This document shows, piece after piece, positions 1 through 8,042 of a stretch of 49,656 nt of DNA. The notes under the pieces are model-generated. The model ran no database searches and was not told the DNA's origin. It saw nothing but the letters and a program-made list of their open reading frames with translations. Within the stretch, counting starts at the first letter, position 1; each line of letters starts with the position of its first letter. A program made the position numbers and the translations under genes. This DNA is from an uncultured Lachnospiraceae bacterium (GTDB lineage Bacteria; Bacillota; Clostridia; Lachnospirales; Lachnospiraceae), in the NCBI GenBank assembly GCA_949502235.1, contig CATBDC010000025.1, forward strand, positions 1-49,656, given 5' to 3'.

Positions 1-324
1 AGTTAAAAAAATCCCTGCTTATGCAACGCTACTTCTCACCATGAAACCAGAAGTAAAATCTCCGCTTAACAGAATATGTATCTCCTATAACCGTGAAGGA
101 CACAAAGCCTTTGCGGTGTGGCTCTCAAGCTTTAAAATACTTGTACGTAGGTGGCTCCCAAGCTTTAGAATAATCAAAATAGATTTTGGTATAAACTTCT
201 CCCAAGTACTGCAGGAAGCACTTATACAGAATTTACAGACTAAATAATCAAACTCATTCCCCACTTCGGTACTTATATATGAAAACCGTCCCCTTCTGTG
301 CCCCTTTTTTATTTTTTCATAGAA
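1..324. other. Intergenic region with a short direct repeat
   Basis: I see no convincing gene here. The short open frames on both strands lack ribosome binding sites and recognisable protein features. A direct repeat is visible: GTGGCTCTCAAGCTTTAAAA at 118 and a near-copy, GTGGCTCCCAAGCTTTAGAA, at 151. Two units are too few to call a satellite. The region lies downstream of the tRNA terminator. Confidence 0.5.
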
Positions 325-357
325 AAATGCCGTGAATCCAATGAATCCACGGCATTT
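325..357 (-). terminator. Rho-independent terminator of tRNA-Leu
   Basis: A perfect 10-bp stem (AAATGCCGTG / CACGGCATTT) encloses a 13-nt loop. Read on the minus strand it ends in a short T run. It begins 17 nt past the 3' end of the minus-strand tRNA-Leu and is the natural end of that transcript. Confidence 0.8.
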
Positions 358-373
358 CATCTTTTAAATTTCA

Positions 374-457
374 TGCGGAGAAAGGGACTTGAACCCTCAC
401 AGGATAAACTCCCACTAGAACCTGAATCTAGCGCGTCTGCCATTCCGCCATCTCCGC
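374..457 (-). tRNA. tRNA-Leu (anticodon CAG)
   Basis: On the minus strand the sequence folds into a class II cloverleaf. The acceptor stem is GCGGAGA / TCTCCGC and the D-arm starts TGGCGGAATGG. The anticodon stem CTAGA / TCTAG surrounds the loop TTCAGGT, giving anticodon CAG, which reads CUG leucine codons. A long variable arm and the T-arm GGGTTCAAGTCCC follow. The discriminator base is A, as expected for leucine. The 3' CCA is not encoded; TGA follows the discriminator, so CCA must be added after transcription. Confidence 0.97.
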
Positions 458-468
458 TCACAACAGAT

Positions 469-497
469 ATCTTATCACAAAAGTAATTAATTTGCAA
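469..497 (-). promoter_or_regulatory. Sigma-A type promoter of tRNA-Leu
   Basis: On the minus strand, TTGCAA and TAAGAT are separated by exactly 17 nt. The -10 box lies about 12 nt upstream of the mature tRNA 5' end, which fits a transcript with a very short leader. Confidence 0.65.
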
Positions 498-537
498 ATA
501 CTTTTTTTGCATTTTGCCGGAATTTTCGGCAATGGTT

Positions 538-564
538 GTTACTGTTCACTCCGTTCGCAGTAAC
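538..564. repeat. R1 palindromic repeat, short form
   Basis: GTTACTGTTCAC...GCAGTAAC is an imperfect palindrome and one of at least thirteen R1 copies in the window. It is followed by AATGGGATTTGCTCACGC, a segment also found inside the long R1 copies at 1346-1475 and 45091-45232. This locus is therefore probably the left end of a long copy that has lost its right part. Confidence 0.75.
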
Positions 565-596
565 CAATGGGATTTGCTCACGCATATATCTGCAAA

Positions 597-623
597 ACAT
601 CAGGGGACTACGTCCCCTGATGT
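597..623 (-). terminator. Terminator after rubrerythrin
   Basis: ACATCAGGGGAC and GTCCCCTGATGT form a 12-bp stem with a tiny loop. On the minus strand it is followed by TTTT and lies 12 nt past the rubrerythrin stop codon. The CAGGGGAC/GTCCCCTG core recurs in the terminator at 46820-46859. Confidence 0.8.
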
Positions 624-635
624 CCGTATACTTCC

Positions 636-1172
636 TTAATAATTCTCTGCGCTCACCTCAAAATAGCTCTGGGGGTGGTTACATGTCGGACATACCTCCG
701 GCGCGTTCGTTCCAACTACAATATGTCCGCAGTTACGGCACTCCCACACCTTCACCTCACTCTTTGCAAAAACTTCGGCATTCTCAATATTGCTAAGCAG
801 TGCGCGGTATCTCTCCTCATGATGCTTCTCGATAGCCGCAACCAGCCGGAATTTTTCTGCCAGCTCCGGAAAGCCCTCGCTCTCTGCAGTCTTCGCAAAT
901 CCATCATACATATCTGTCCATTCAAAGTTCTCACCGTCCGCTGCTGCAGCCAGATTCTGCTTCGTATCGCCAATCCCTTGTAATTCCTTAAACCACATCT
1001 TCGCGTGCTCTTTCTCATTGTCCGCTGTCTTTAAAAACAGAGAAGAGATCTGCTCATAGCCCTCCTTCTTTGCCACAGAAGCAAAATAAGTATATTTATT
1101 TCTTGCCTGTGACTCTCCTGCAAATGCAGTCTCAAGATTTTTCTCTGTCTGTGTTCCTGCGTATTTACTCAT
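636..1172 (-). CDS. rbr: Rubrerythrin
   Basis: Rubrerythrins are cytoplasmic diiron proteins that reduce hydrogen peroxide in anaerobes. The 178-residue product has the standard two-domain form. The N-terminal ferritin-like four-helix bundle carries the ligand helices [23 protein letters not shown] and IEKHHEERY. The C-terminal rubredoxin-like iron site has paired cysteine motifs, CRNC and CPTC. Length fits the family. The chosen ATG is preceded by AAAAGGAG; the open frame runs 56 codons further upstream but through repeat-like sequence without a ribosome binding site. It appears monocistronic, with an extended -10 promoter upstream and a terminator at 597-623. PerR control is common for the family, but I see no clear PerR box. 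Confidence 0.96.
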   Translation of the reverse strand: MSKYAGTQTEKNLETAFAGESQARNKYTYFASVAKKEGYEQISSLFLKTADNEKEHAKMWFKELQGIGDTKQNLAAAADGENFEWTDMYDGFAKTAESEGFPELAEKFRLVAAIEKHHEERYRALLSNIENAEVFAKSEVKVWECRNCGHIVVGTNAPEVCPTCNHPQSYFEVSAENY

Positions 1173-1280
1173 AACATAATTCTCCTTTTCTTTCCAGAAT
1201 AATCGCAATTTTATACACTCCTGGAGCATTTTCTTACAAACCTTGCAGTAAGTGCAAAGTCCTGTATGAACAGTGATTTT

Positions 1281-1289
1281 ATTATAACA
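1281..1289 (-). promoter_or_regulatory. Extended -10 element upstream of rubrerythrin
   Basis: TGTTATAAT on the minus strand is a perfect extended -10 element (TG, one base, TATAAT) about 110 nt upstream of the rubrerythrin start codon. No good -35 is present, which extended -10 promoters tolerate. The stretch between it and the gene holds a degenerate R1-like right end (about 1236-1283), so the leader may derive from repeat sequence. Confidence 0.45.
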
Positions 1290-1345
1290 TTTTATCGCGC
1301 AAATACCACCTTTATTTTCAAAAAAATTATTACGGCGCATTGTAC

Positions 1346-1475
1346 GTTACTGTTCACAGGTCTGCGCATTTACTGCGCAGACCGTAAGAAAATGATTCAG
1401 GCGTGAGCAAATCCCATTCGCGAAGCGAATTTTAAATGGCTCCCAGAATGTTACTGTGAACGGAGTGAACAGTAA
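1346..1475 (-). repeat. R1 element, long form (about 130 bp)
   Basis: Read on the minus strand, this copy matches the copy at 45091-45232 almost base for base. The order is a palindromic left end (TTACTGTTCAC...ACAGTAAC), a variable spacer, AAAATTCGCTTCGCGAATGG, GATTTGCTCACGCCTGAATC, TTTTCTTACGGTCTGCGCA, a hairpin made of TCTGCGCA and TGCGCAGA, and a right end CCTGTGAACAGTAAC. It has inverted termini and no coding capacity, so it is MITE-like. It overlaps the last 44 bp of the upstream membrane-protein gene. Confidence 0.85.
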
Positions 1476-2469
1476 GCAATATCACCAAAAGCACTCCGCC
1501 TGCCGCATTCATCCACATTTCCAGTATCTGCTTCCACACAGAAAATTCCTGATGCATCATAAGGTCTTTGACCTGTACCGACTTTTCTTTGAAAAGTTTA
1601 CTGAAAAAGTCAAAGTCAGACCAATAGGAAGGCAGATAATCGCTGCCCGGTGCCGCAGCTCTCACACCCCAGAGAAAAATCAGCAATGCTGCTTCTAAAA
1701 AGAAAAAAAGAATACAATAACCAAACCAACGGCCCCCTGTCAGCCTTGTGCCTCTGTTTTTATAAACCTGAAAGCACAACCCCCCTGCCAGAACAAAAGT
1801 AACAGACATCACTATCGAATAAAAAAGCCATGCCGTCACGGTATAGAGTTTTCCATCTATTCTCTCTGTGTCCGCTCCTCCAAACACTGCCTCAAGCATA
1901 CTGACCACCAGATTAGATGATGCGGCGCTGTCCTTTTTGCGTACAGTCACGGTGTCAAATGATGTAGTCTCCTGCCCAGGGACAATACAAAGAGGCTTCT
2001 CTTCCTCCAAAATGCCCACAATACGTAAAGCTTTTCCATTTCGCTGTACCTTAAGCCCTGTTACATCCTCCGAGCCGAAAAGGTAGCGTACGGTTTCCTT
2101 ATCTAAAAGACAGACATCCCCCTCGCCTTCGGTAAAATATCTGCCCCTTAAAAGCCCTCCCCCAAACACGGCCGCTGGTTGCCCCTTAAGCTGATAGAAG
2201 GCTGCCTTTCTCTCTCGTCCTGTACTGTCTGCCGAGATCAGATCTTCCCCGCCATCCTTCCACACTGCTGCTTCTGCTGTCCTACTGCTCCCTTCGCTTT
2301 CTTTCCACCTTGAAAATGCTTCTGCCGATATTGCCCCTTCTGGATAAGAGAGGGAAATCAGGTTTTCATACTCCTCAAGCCCGTATAGATTCCTTAATAT
2401 CCAGATATTTAGCATAATAAATATAACAGCCTGCAAAAGCAGCATCCTTTTCTGTCTAAGATTTTTCAT
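1432..2469 (-). CDS. MacB/FtsX-like ABC exporter membrane protein, C-terminus altered by R1
   Basis: This 345-residue protein has one N-terminal membrane segment (about residues 9-29) and an extracellular domain of roughly 175 residues. That domain contains a MacB-periplasmic-type stretch (VFGGGLLRGRYFTEGEG, then a glycine/valine-rich RIVGILEE strand). Three more hydrophobic segments follow at about 212-235, 248-270 and 318-333. This is the topology of FtsX/MacB-type permeases, but no ATPase gene is adjacent. Its start overlaps the stop of the HlyD-like gene by 4 bp (ATGA), so the two are translationally coupled. The last 14 residues (LTVHSVHSNILGAI) are encoded by an R1 repeat, and the fourth membrane segment is short, so the native C-terminus seems lost. 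The family assignment is moderate; activity is uncertain. Confidence 0.7.
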   Translation of the reverse strand: MKNLRQKRMLLLQAVIFIMLNIWILRNLYGLEEYENLISLSYPEGAISAEAFSRWKESEGSSRTAEAAVWKDGGEDLISADSTGRERKAAFYQLKGQPAAVFGGGLLRGRYFTEGEGDVCLLDKETVRYLFGSEDVTGLKVQRNGKALRIVGILEEEKPLCIVPGQETTSFDTVTVRKKDSAASSNLVVSMLEAVFGGADTERIDGKLYTVTAWLFYSIVMSVTFVLAGGLCFQVYKNRGTRLTGGRWFGYCILFFFLEAALLIFLWGVRAAAPGSDYLPSYWSDFDFFSKLFKEKSVQVKDLMMHQEFSVWKQILEMWMNAAGGVLLVILLTVHSVHSNILGAI

Positions 2470-3896
2470 TCCTTCACCCGAACCCTGTCCCCTTCTGTCA
2501 CATATTTTTCCGAGGACACAATGACCTTATCCATATCCGAAAGCGTGGAGGTAATGGCTGCGCTTTCTGCATCCTTCTCAAGCACAGTGACCGGAACACG
2601 CTTTGCTGTCTGTACAGTTCCGAGCATATGCTTTTCCTCCGAAAGAATCAGGCAGAAGGTGTCGCCTGTTCCTTCACGCAGGGCGCTTAGCGGAATCGTC
2701 TGCTCATACTCCTTTTCCGAAGGCATCTCAAGCTTCCACGTAAAGCTGTCCCCGCTTTTTGCCTCAGCATTTTCCGGAAGAGGCGCATACCAGAAGCTTT
2801 CTATGAGTGAGTCCTCCGTATTTCCGCCCTGACTGCCCCCAGTATCTGCCGTCCCGTTTTCCACGCCAAACGAATTAAGCTCCACTGTCTTTTTCTTTCC
2901 TGTCATAAGCTGAACCTCTGCCTTAGCTCCCACGGTAAGCTTCTCCTTATCCTCTGTCTTTATAAGGCCCTTAAGCCTAAAGCCGCTGCTTCCCACTGTC
3001 ATAACCTCCGAGCCTGTTGTAACAGCTCCGGGCTGCACCGGACATGTAAGCACTGTAAGCTCCTTTGAAGCAAGAAGCTTTCCTCCTGCTGCCTCATAAG
3101 CCTTAAGTTTTTCCAGTTCCTTTTTCGCTGTCTGTATCTCAGTTTGGGAGGCAGCAGCGCCCAGCCTGGCGGCCTCTACGGTATTCGCGGCATTTATGCT
3201 CTGCGCCTCGTCCTCCCGAAGAGCCAGCTCATATCCGTTCTGTGCCTGAGTAAATGTCTGGCGGGCGGCCTCCTCACCTGCCTCTGCCTCACGGAGGGCA
3301 GCCTCAAGCTCCGATCTTTTTGCCGCAAGACTGTCTTGATCTGTCTGTATGCTCCCGCCTTCCTCTGCGCTTCCATCTGCGGTGCCGCCCATTTCCCCAA
3401 GAAATGCTTCATAGGCCTCCTTTGCCTGCCTCGTCTTATCCTGCGCTGCGGCATATGCCTGCTGTGCCTCATTAAGGGACATCCCGGCGCTCACTGATGC
3501 CGGAACCCTGGCCGGTTCTCTGGCCGACACCTCCTGGCCGGCACAGGAAAGCTCCATCCGGGCAATCTCCGCCTCCTTTTTTTCGATCTCTGAAAGGAGA
3601 TATTCCATACGGAACCAGACAAGACATTCTCCCTCCTTCACCGTACTGCCGGACTCCCTTATCTTCTCCACCTGAAGCCCTGGCCAGAGGAAGATCTGTT
3701 CCTCGCAGACTGGTACAACAGTCCCCTTCCCTTCATAGGAATAGGTAAGTCTCCCCCGTCCTGCCTTTTTCACCTGAACCTGGGCCACCAGCACAGAGGC
3801 CGCCGCCCTTGAAAGCACTGTTCCTGCAGCCATAATTATAAAAAATATAATAGCGGCCCGCATGGGCCAGCCTGCTTTTTTACACATTTTCTCCAT
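2466..3896 (-). CDS. HlyD/MacA-like membrane fusion (adaptor) protein
   Basis: This protein of about 476 residues has an N-terminal membrane anchor and a lipoyl-like half-motif (VQVKKAGRGRLTYSYEGKGTV, then ESGSTVKEGECLVWF). A long alanine/glutamate-rich coiled-coil hairpin covers about residues 85-280. The second lipoyl half and beta-barrel follow (LTCPVQPGAVTTGSEVMTVG, then LTVGAKAEVQL). This is the order in adaptor proteins of MacAB-type and RND efflux systems; in Gram-positives such proteins pair with FtsX-like permeases. The start at 3896 has AGGAG upstream and overlaps the preceding permease stop; 3887 is an alternative. The downstream partner is the MacB-like gene. Function as an export or sensing adaptor is inference. 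Confidence 0.8.
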   Translation of the reverse strand: MEKMCKKAGWPMRAAIIFFIIMAAGTVLSRAAASVLVAQVQVKKAGRGRLTYSYEGKGTVVPVCEEQIFLWPGLQVEKIRESGSTVKEGECLVWFRMEYLLSEIEKKEAEIARMELSCAGQEVSAREPARVPASVSAGMSLNEAQQAYAAAQDKTRQAKEAYEAFLGEMGGTADGSAEEGGSIQTDQDSLAAKRSELEAALREAEAGEEAARQTFTQAQNGYELALREDEAQSINAANTVEAARLGAAASQTEIQTAKKELEKLKAYEAAGGKLLASKELTVLTCPVQPGAVTTGSEVMTVGSSGFRLKGLIKTEDKEKLTVGAKAEVQLMTGKKKTVELNSFGVENGTADTGGSQGGNTEDSLIESFWYAPLPENAEAKSGDSFTWKLEMPSEKEYEQTIPLSALREGTGDTFCLILSEEKHMLGTVQTAKRVPVTVLEKDAESAAITSTLSDMDKVIVSSEKYVTEGDRVRVKE

Positions 3897-4767
3897 CCTC
3901 CACTCCTGACAAAGCAATTCCCCTCTCCAGACTCTCCTGCCCACCAAAAAATAATAGTAGCGCCGGAAGCATTGTCACCACCGAAGCAGCAAATGCGGCC
4001 CCTGGCTCCTCCTTTACCATCTGCGGAAGATAAAGAGAAAGGGGCTTAAGCGCTTCTGTTTTCAAGTATGTCATCGGCTGCTCTATGGTATTCCAGAACT
4101 CCAGAAAACCCAGTATCATAATTGAGAAAATCCCGGGCATCCCCAGCGGAATCCCTATGTTAACAAAAATCCGAAAAGCTCCTGCTCCGTCAATCTGTGC
4201 TGCCTCAATCACCTCATCCGGAAGCCCTGCAAAGGTTTTTTGTAAAATAAATACCGGCAGCGTAGAAAACATCCCCGGAAGAACCACCGCTGCCCTCGTA
4301 TCTATAAGCCCTGCCGCATTTAACACAAGATACCCGGATACCATGGTAACCTGAAAAGGCAGGATCATCAAAAGCATGTAGAAAAACCAGAGAATTCTTC
4401 TTCCCGGAAACCGGAATCTGGCAAACGCCCATGCCGCAGGCACAGCCGCAAGAAGCTGCCCTGCCGCCACAAGAACCGTTTGAAGCATGGAATTCCAAAA
4501 TGCTGTAAAATACTCTGGTGAATCGAAAAGGAGCCTTACATACGCCCGGAGTGTAGGATACTGCGGAAGGATGCGAAGCTGCACCTCCCCCTCATAATCA
4601 GCAAGAGCCGCCCCGCAGGTTTCCATAAGCTCCTGCCGCCCCATGAAGGAATCCGAAAGGATCATAAATAAAGGGAACAGCATAACAGCCAGGAAAATGG
4701 CCAGTATTATTCTGACCGTGACCTTAACTATGGTTTTCCCTGCACTTGCCTTTCCACTCTTTCGCAC
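3880..4767 (-). CDS. Sugar-type ABC transporter permease (MalG-like)
   Basis: This 295-residue inner-membrane protein has six predicted membrane segments. It carries the permease EAA loop (EAAQIDGAGAFRIF...IPLGMPG), which docks onto the transport ATPase. N-terminal features (ILAIFLAVMLFPLFMILSDSF) match the second permease of carbohydrate uptake type 1 systems. The start is GTG, preceded by GGGGGGATATTAG. It overlaps the upstream permease by 44 bp, so translation is coupled. Unlike typical loci there is no sugar enzyme next door; the next gene is a HlyD-like adaptor. The ATPase would have to be a shared MsiK/UgpC-type protein encoded elsewhere, or the complex may work without one. Confidence 0.88.
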   Translation of the reverse strand: MRKSGKASAGKTIVKVTVRIILAIFLAVMLFPLFMILSDSFMGRQELMETCGAALADYEGEVQLRILPQYPTLRAYVRLLFDSPEYFTAFWNSMLQTVLVAAGQLLAAVPAAWAFARFRFPGRRILWFFYMLLMILPFQVTMVSGYLVLNAAGLIDTRAAVVLPGMFSTLPVFILQKTFAGLPDEVIEAAQIDGAGAFRIFVNIGIPLGMPGIFSIMILGFLEFWNTIEQPMTYLKTEALKPLSLYLPQMVKEEPGAAFAASVVTMLPALLLFFGGQESLERGIALSGVEDGENV

Positions 4768-5584
4768 CTAATATCCCCCCTGTCAGGATAACAAGCATGA
4801 CCGCGGCGGCTGTCATCTTTTGTATATCCAGATTTACAAACCAGTTATTAAACAGATGCTGCAGCATATAGATACTTTCATGGGGATAGTCCCCTGCCAG
4901 AAGGTAGGCCTCGCGGAAAACCCGGAAAGCATTTACAAAGGATAAAAGCCCTGTCACAAATGCTGTTTCCTTAAGCTGGGGAAGGGTAATATACCAGAAG
5001 CACGCCCATGGACCTGCTCCCTGTACCCTTGCCGCCTCATACTGCTCCTCCTTAACAGACACGAGTCCCGCAAGCCATAGTATCATATCATAGCCCAGAT
5101 TCTTCCAGATATAACAGGTCACCAGTACCCAGAAAGCGCTGTTTCCCCTAAGCCAGTCAGAGCCTTTCCCGCCGAAAGCCTCTAAGAGCCTGTTAAGCCA
5201 CCCTTCCTTATCAAAAACCATCTGGAAAAATACCACGACTGACGCGGCAGGAATCGCCATAGGAAGAAGAAATCCTGTTTTTACAAGATTCCTTCTGTGC
5301 ACCAGCCCATTTACCAGTACAGCCATAAGGAGGGAAAGAAAAAGGAGAACCGGCAGGCAGATAAGCATAAATCTTGCCGTATTGCCCGCTGCCAGACGGA
5401 AAGCTTCATTTTCTAGTACAAGACGATAATTCTCAAATCCTGTAAAGCCCCTTCCTGATGCCTGTAAAAAGGAACGTCTGACAACATCCAAAAACGGGAA
5501 AAGTACAAACCCGCAGGTTCCTATAAGGCTTGGAAGCAGGAACAGATAACCGTTCCATGCTTCCCTTTTTTTCCTACTCCGCAA
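4724..5584 (-). CDS. Sugar-type ABC transporter permease (MalF-like)
   Basis: The product is about 286 residues with six membrane segments. It opens with the usual basic stretch and GYLFLLPSLIGTCGFVLFPF and carries an EAA loop (YEAARVQGAGPWACFWYITLPQL). I chose the TTG at 5584 because AAGGTGG precedes it at good distance and it gives a normal N-terminus. The frame continues to another TTG at 5635, but that adds an arginine-rich stretch read out of the preceding gene. It overlaps the lipoprotein gene by 11 bp. It probably forms a heterodimer with the permease encoded by 3880-4767. Confidence 0.88.
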   Translation of the reverse strand: MRSRKKREAWNGYLFLLPSLIGTCGFVLFPFLDVVRRSFLQASGRGFTGFENYRLVLENEAFRLAAGNTARFMLICLPVLLFLSLLMAVLVNGLVHRRNLVKTGFLLPMAIPAASVVVFFQMVFDKEGWLNRLLEAFGGKGSDWLRGNSAFWVLVTCYIWKNLGYDMILWLAGLVSVKEEQYEAARVQGAGPWACFWYITLPQLKETAFVTGLLSFVNAFRVFREAYLLAGDYPHESIYMLQHLFNNWFVNLDIQKMTAAAVMLVILTGGILGAKEWKGKCRENHS

Positions 5585-7817
5585 GGTAAGTGTCCACCTT
5601 CTGCGCAATATTTTCCGCCGCCGTCTGCGCGTCAATGCTTCCTTCCAGACACTGATCCGCCTCTGTCTGGTAAATATTCCAGATTACAAAATTTTGCCTG
5701 GCCGGATTTTTCAGTGTTCTGCACATCGCTGTCAGCGCTTCGACCTCCCCTCTTGAAGGGTAGCCTGCCTCAATCTCAAGAACTCCTTCTCCTTCAATCT
5801 GCCAGCTTGACATAACTGTAAATTCCTCCGCGAATTTACTATCTGCCTCCTCCGCCACCTCTTCAAGTGCCGCGTTTAATATCGGAAAGCCATCGTCCAC
5901 CTGAGCGCTCTGCACCTCTTTTGAAAACAGATATTTCACAAATTCCTCCGCAGTCTCTCTTTGCTTTGTATTCTTGTTAATTCCAATAATTCCTTTCGGA
6001 ACATAAAAATCCTTCAAGGTCTCCGGCGAAAGATTAAGCCTCCGCATAACCTCATACGGAATCAGCATATTAGTAACGCTGTCAATCTGATCCGTGGCAG
6101 CTCCCTCCGGATGATTCAAGATTGCCGGGCTTCCCTGATTTGAAAACATCCCCTGTTTGAAAATACTTCCCGCTGTTCCCATACTCATTTCTGTCGTTGA
6201 AGCATCGTCAAATATCTCTGATTTTGCATTAACAGCAATCTTCTTTTCCAGTTCAAGAAGAGCGGCCATCTTTTCCGTATCAACCTTTCCATCTGTGCTT
6301 AAAAGCTCATCCTGATACATCTGGAACAGGAAATCCCGGATAAATCTTTTATCCGCAAGTCCAAAAACGCTGCTTTCAGGATTCATTTCCAGATAATCCG
6401 AAAGCTCCCCGAGAGAATGTAAGGCCTGTTTAACCTCCTCATTGCCATAAATAATGGGTATGCTGAATTTTACCGGTATTCCATATATTTTCCCGTCCTT
6501 TTCCGCAGTATTTTTAAGCATTGTTTCCAGATATTCTTCCCCATCGGCAAGCTCCTTTTCAAGCTCTGTCAGATCCATGAGGATTCCCTTTTCCACATAT
6601 GCGTCTGCGGGAAGGCCGTCCAGCAGGATTACATCCGCTCCGTTCCCGCTTAAAAGCTCTGTGTTCAGCGTACGGATATCATCCATGGAAATGTCTTCAT
6701 TTTCTGCTGTCTGAAACTCCACCCGTATATCCGGATGCGACTTCTGGAAGCCCACGACTGCTCCCTGAACTGTCTGATTGTCCACAAGCCCAAATACCTT
6801 AAGCGTATGTTCCGGTACAGAAGGAAGCTCTTTATTATACACGTAATGCACAAGCTCTGCGCTGGAAGCCTTTTCCTGACGGTAAAGCACATAAAAATCC
6901 CCGTCTGCTCCTGCTATCATGCCTCTTACCACATTGGAAGACTGGCTCATCCTCCCCATGCTGCCGTCCATGACCACCTCGGTCACTTCATTGCCCGGCG
7001 CCATCCGCTCAATTCCTTTTTCTGATATCTGATACCAGATGTCGCCTTCACTGCACATCCATGCTAATGCATCCTGATCTGTTTTCATCCTCTCCTGCTC
7101 ATGAAAGCCTGTGTCATAAAGGGTAAATACCCCGTCCTCCGTGTTTACTGCCATGCAACCGTCTTCTGCCGCGTACAGCACTCTCTGCTCACCGGAAAAT
7201 ACCTGGGCGCAGTTTATTTCCTCCAGCACCTCAAAGGTTTCTGACGATATTACAAGTACTTTGGAGTCATAAAAATCATTCATCCAGTAATTTCCATTTC
7301 CGTCAATCTGAAGGCCTGTCACTGCCGGGTATCCATATTCTCCCATCTGACTTAGATAAGGAATGTTTAATTCCGCGCCTGTCTTTCCGTCTGTGCTCCT
7401 TGCAATATGCGTAAGTGCATCTTCAGACATCCCCCTTACAATCTGGGTTCCGTCTGCTGCCTCCTGCACCTCCTGAAAATAAAGTGTTCCCTCCCCGTAA
7501 AGCTCATTCACCCATTCAAGAGGAATCTGCTCCCAATTTCCGTCCTTGTATTCAGAGCGGATAAGCCTAGTACTATTTTCACAGATAAAAAGCACCGGAT
7601 TTCCATCCTTTGATTTTATGATATTTAAAATCTCGTCCCCTTCCTTCACTGGAAGCTCTATGTCCTCCTCCACATAACGTCCTTTTGAGACTGTGTTTTT
7701 GCCGTCATCTTTTTCCTGACAGCCGCTTAAAAGTCCCGCCGTCATCACAGTAATAAGAAAAAATGCCGCTGCCCGTTTCATAGAATGTCGGGCGAAAATT
7801 TTTCGTCCATTCATCAT
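5574..7817 (-). CDS. Large lipoprotein: probable propeller domain fused to ABC solute-binding domain
   Basis: The product is about 747 residues, far longer than ordinary solute-binding proteins (about 430). A signal peptide ends in the lipobox LLSGC (Cys about 33), so it should be lipid-anchored outside the membrane. Residues about 60-330 consist of repeated beta-rich units with phrases such as DGNGNYWMNDF, AEDGCMAVNTEDG and GADGDFYVLYRQ, resembling a beta-propeller sensor. Residues about 345-745 are a family 1 solute-binding domain (TVQGAVVGFQKSHPDIRVEF, GADVILLDGLPADAY, GKIYGIPVKFSIPIIYGN). Start choice: GGGAG lies 8 nt before the ATG at 7817; an ATG at 7838 is open but lacks one. It heads the five-gene operon and is divergent from a two-component system, which may regulate or be fed by it. 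The ligand is unknown. Confidence 0.85.
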   Translation of the reverse strand: MMNGRKIFARHSMKRAAAFFLITVMTAGLLSGCQEKDDGKNTVSKGRYVEEDIELPVKEGDEILNIIKSKDGNPVLFICENSTRLIRSEYKDGNWEQIPLEWVNELYGEGTLYFQEVQEAADGTQIVRGMSEDALTHIARSTDGKTGAELNIPYLSQMGEYGYPAVTGLQIDGNGNYWMNDFYDSKVLVISSETFEVLEEINCAQVFSGEQRVLYAAEDGCMAVNTEDGVFTLYDTGFHEQERMKTDQDALAWMCSEGDIWYQISEKGIERMAPGNEVTEVVMDGSMGRMSQSSNVVRGMIAGADGDFYVLYRQEKASSAELVHYVYNKELPSVPEHTLKVFGLVDNQTVQGAVVGFQKSHPDIRVEFQTAENEDISMDDIRTLNTELLSGNGADVILLDGLPADAYVEKGILMDLTELEKELADGEEYLETMLKNTAEKDGKIYGIPVKFSIPIIYGNEEVKQALHSLGELSDYLEMNPESSVFGLADKRFIRDFLFQMYQDELLSTDGKVDTEKMAALLELEKKIAVNAKSEIFDDASTTEMSMGTAGSIFKQGMFSNQGSPAILNHPEGAATDQIDSVTNMLIPYEVMRRLNLSPETLKDFYVPKGIIGINKNTKQRETAEEFVKYLFSKEVQSAQVDDGFPILNAALEEVAEEADSKFAEEFTVMSSWQIEGEGVLEIEAGYPSRGEVEALTAMCRTLKNPARQNFVIWNIYQTEADQCLEGSIDAQTAAENIAQKVDTYLAE

Positions 7818-7848
7818 TGTCTGTACTCCCTTCATCATTTCTATATCC

Positions 7849-7875
7849 GTTACTGTCTGCTTCGTTCACAGTAAC
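7849..7875. repeat. R1 short palindrome beside the operon start
   Basis: GTTACTGTCTGC...ACAGTAAC lies in the divergent promoter region, 32 nt upstream of the lipoprotein start codon. A second, more decayed R1 half-copy (7997-8022) lies on the other side, so the roughly 120-bp promoter segment between them is bracketed by R1 ends. Confidence 0.7.
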
Positions 7876-7996
7876 CTTACAACAGACACTATACACATAT
7901 TTCCTCAAAAAAACTTGGAAAATCCTCAGAATTTCTTAAAGATTTTTTTGAGATTTCTCTGGTATACTTTATAAGTATTTCAATGATATATCGGGT

Positions 7997-8022
7997 TTAC
8001 TGTGAACAAAGTGAACTATAAC
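7997..8022. repeat. R1 short palindrome, degenerate
   Basis: TTACTGTGAACAAAGTGAAC is an R1 palindrome in the opposite orientation from 7849-7875. It lies 20 nt upstream of the response-regulator start and ends just before its ribosome binding site (AAGGAGCGG). It could influence the regulator's leader, but no function is shown. Confidence 0.6.
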
Positions 8023-8042
8023 AATCTGACAAGGAGCGGCCT

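Noticed and set aside
118-172. Direct repeat as a minisatellite or attachment site
   Set aside because: Only two imperfect units, and no integrase or tRNA-end duplication accompanies them.
374-457. tRNA-Leu as an integration site for a mobile element
   Set aside because: I found no second copy of the tRNA 3' end and no integrase in the window.
536-983. Plus-strand open frames opposite rubrerythrin
   Set aside because: They are shadows of a well-conserved gene on the other strand and begin in an R1 repeat.
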